Origin: an uncultured Bacteroidales bacterium
GTDB lineage: Bacteria; Bacteroidota; Bacteroidia; Bacteroidales; Paludibacteraceae
Assembly: GCA_946614295.1 (NCBI GenBank)
Contig: CAMOGT010000001.1
Coordinates: 48,854-112,853 of the forward strand
Direction: 5' to 3'
Length of the DNA stretch: 64,000 nt
Below the pieces are notes generated by a model. It worked only from the letters and a program-made list of their open reading frames with translations, was not told where the DNA came from and ran no database searches. The position numbers were made by a program, and so were the translations under genes. Positions 62,423 through 64,000 of this stretch are shown here, in pieces (positions within the stretch are counted from its first letter, which is position 1; the number at the start of each line of letters is the position of its first letter).

Positions 62423-62790
62423 AACTCGTAAATTTTCAAGACAAGTGGATTCCGATGGAGCACGTCGATGTGCCCCTCACCAAGGAGCAGTACACCGCTC
62501 TTTGCAATGGCTGTGACCCCGGCTGGGAAGCGCGTTACGCTACTATTGCACTTGGTGGAGGCTGGTTCTATACGTACCGCTCCGGATGGCTTCTGGAAAA
62601 ATTCAGGTACGAGAAAGGCGACGATGGTTTATACCACCTTGTAGAGTTTTTCCACAAGTCTAAAGGGTATGAGGATGTGCCGGTACAGTCGAAAATTCCC
62701 GTTTCATATTTCGTTAATTGCGCCATGTATGAAGGCAACTACGAGCCTTCATTACGGGAGCTTGCTGTTAAGATAATGAAAAACAATTAG
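62419..62790 (+). CDS. Protein of unknown function
   Basis: 123 residues, soluble, aromatic-rich (ATIALGGGWFYTYRSGW). No known domain. It overlaps the membrane protein gene and precedes the WYL regulator by two bases. Confidence 0.62.
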   Translation: MKLVNFQDKWIPMEHVDVPLTKEQYTALCNGCDPGWEARYATIALGGGWFYTYRSGWLLEKFRYEKGDDGLYHLVEFFHKSKGYEDVPVQSKIPVSYFVNCAMYEGNYEPSLRELAVKIMKNN

Positions 62791-62792
62791 CC

Positions 62793-63692
62793 ATGACCAG
62801 CGGTAAATTACTCAAGAAATACTTTTGGTTCTTGCGAGCCTTTCAGTCCGGACCAATCTCCAGAGCGGAGATTAGTAGGAGGTGGTTAAGTTCGCCCATG
62901 AACGATGACAAGAAGTCTCTTGCTCGTAGTACCTTCTATCACATGAAGAATGAGTTGGAGGATTTGTTCGATGTGAGCATAGCCACCAACGAAAAAGGAG
63001 AGTTCTATATCGAGCAGTCTTTCAAGGAGAATGAAGAGTTCCGCAAGTGGCTCCTCAACAGCCTTGCTGTCGAGAGTTCGTTGGAGGACTATGCCAACAT
63101 GCACGGACGGATCATGTACGAAACCATCCCCGGAGGTGTGCAGTACCTGCAAACTGTCGTGGACGCCATGCAGCTCTGCTACCGTCTTATCATCCGCTAT
63201 GGCAGTTTCTCCCATGAACCGCGTGAGTTTATCTTCGCACCGTACGCCATCCGTATCTACAAACAGCGTTGGTATGCAATTGGTGAAAGCTCGGATCATC
63301 CGGGCGAGATTCGCACGTACGCTTTTGACCGCTTCATGCAAGTCTCAACTACCAATTCCACCTACGCTATTCCTGATGGCTTCGATGTGAAGAAATACTT
63401 CTCCGACTATATCGGAATGACGATGGGTGAAGCGGACGAGGTGCAAGATATAGTCGTGCGCGTCGCTCGCAAAGGCGTTTCGTACTTGCGTACACTTCCA
63501 CTGCACAAGTCGCAGAAGGAAATCAATACCACAACAGAGTATTCCGATTTCCAGTTCCATCTTGCACCGAACTTTGAATTTATGCAGGAGATTTTAGGAC
63601 GTGGCGACGAAGCCGAAGTGCTTTCGCCGCAACCTCTCCGCGACAGATTCGCTGGCATTATCGCCAATCTACACGCTAAATATACCAAATAA
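62793..63692 (+). CDS. WYL-domain transcriptional regulator (second copy)
   Basis: 299 residues. Same architecture as the protein at 27868: wHTH N-terminus (LRAFQSGPISRAEISRRWL), WYL domain with IRIYKQRWYAIGE (about 150-162) and C-terminal YLRTLPLHKSQKEI. The relation suggests duplication inside the element or recruitment of the same regulator type by two cargo blocks. WYL regulators often control defence genes, so it may govern the operon here. Confidence 0.88.
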   Translation: MTSGKLLKKYFWFLRAFQSGPISRAEISRRWLSSPMNDDKKSLARSTFYHMKNELEDLFDVSIATNEKGEFYIEQSFKENEEFRKWLLNSLAVESSLEDYANMHGRIMYETIPGGVQYLQTVVDAMQLCYRLIIRYGSFSHEPREFIFAPYAIRIYKQRWYAIGESSDHPGEIRTYAFDRFMQVSTTNSTYAIPDGFDVKKYFSDYIGMTMGEADEVQDIVVRVARKGVSYLRTLPLHKSQKEINTTTEYSDFQFHLAPNFEFMQEILGRGDEAEVLSPQPLRDRFAGIIANLHAKYTK

Positions 63693-63693
63693 T

Positions 63694-63972
63694 ATGATAC
63701 GCTTAAATTGCTTTTTTCAGGCCGCTGATAGCGACCAGTACAAGGACGCTCTGCGTGCTGCAGTAGCTCTTACCGAGAAGTCCCGCAATCATGCCGGGTG
63801 CATCGCTTATGATGTATTCCAGAGCGCGACCCGCTCGGACGTTTTCATGTTCTGCGAGACATGGAAAGATGACGCTTCGCTCAAGGCACACTCCGAAACG
63901 CCGGAGTTCAAGAAATACGTAGCCGAGATAGAGGCTTGCGGACAGATGAAGTTGGAACGATTTGAATTTTGA
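63694..63972 (+). CDS. Antibiotic biosynthesis monooxygenase (ABM) domain protein
   Basis: 92 residues from the ATG at 63694. Ferredoxin-like ABM fold with the motifs NHAGCIAYDVFQSATRSDVF, CETWKDDASLKAHSETPEF and a C-terminal strand LERFEF. Family members are often stress-related quinol monooxygenases or heme-degradation-like proteins; the exact substrate is unclear. It lies one base after the WYL stop, in the same operon. Confidence 0.85.
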   Translation: MIRLNCFFQAADSDQYKDALRAAVALTEKSRNHAGCIAYDVFQSATRSDVFMFCETWKDDASLKAHSETPEFKKYVAEIEACGQMKLERFEF

Positions 63973-64000
63973 CGACTATGATAGTTACCACTACACCCAC

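Overview
The window looks like a Bacteroidota (order Bacteroidales) chromosome of roughly 50% GC. The grounds are Bacteroidota promoters (TAnnTTTG at -7), a GSCFA-domain protein, an RF1 with the GGAGGQ variant, an outer-membrane barrel beside a giant cysteine/DSIY repeat surface protein, and weak Shine-Dalgarno use. Positions 1-18,731 are host chromosome. They hold the N-terminal 2,300 residues of a giant secreted repeat protein (its 3' end lies outside the window) and a beta-barrel protein. These are followed by a conserved housekeeping run: ffh, a membrane protein, prfA, rsmE, a PAP2 phosphatase, a LolC/E-type permease, a GSCFA protein, valS and a YgjP-like metallohydrolase.

At about 18,766 lies the 3' part of a tRNA gene without its 5' part, which is the signature of a tRNA-targeted integration. 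From there to the right edge the content is accessory. The first block (19.0-25.6 kb) has an XRE repressor with divergent operators, a CHC2-Toprim-helicase replication protein, a cluster of DnaA-box-like repeats (possible origin) and several small unknown genes. The second block (25.9-33.5 kb) is AT-richer cargo: lipoproteins, a zinc-ribbon protein, a WYL regulator with a recognisable operator, a 1.3-kb gene-free stretch with five conserved hairpins, and an ArdA antirestriction protein. The third block (33.8-50.2 kb) is a phage head and packaging module: ClpP-type prohead protease with scaffold, capsid, a possible frameshifted Ig-like extension, a phosphoribosyltransferase, a PLD-like protein, an inserted cargo island at 40.3-43.9 kb, then portal, connector, two small terminase-like proteins and the large terminase. 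I see no tail, lysis or integrase gene in the window, so a head-only satellite, or a prophage whose remaining genes lie beyond 64 kb, are both possible.

The last block (50.4-64 kb) is a defence-like island. It starts with a frameshifted small basic gene and a strongly structured 125-nt RNA with its own promoter and terminator. Next come a Schlafen/AlbA_2-type ATPase-like protein and a tRNA-Ala(GGC) with no promoter of its own. A tightly packed operon follows: type III-like adenine methyltransferase, helicase-nuclease, a 70-residue protein, a DndD-like SMC ATPase and a protein that appears to fuse a DndE-like domain to a HerA/FtsK ATPase. No DndC is present, so this looks like a methylation-based system that has recruited DndD/DndE machinery. 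A gene of unknown function, a small membrane protein, a second WYL regulator and an ABM-domain protein finish the window.

Host and element promoters share one architecture: TTG exactly 23 nt upstream of TAnnTTTG, often extended as TTGnnTATG. The element is therefore probably read by the ordinary host polymerase. Functional calls rest on reading motifs by eye; no database search was run.
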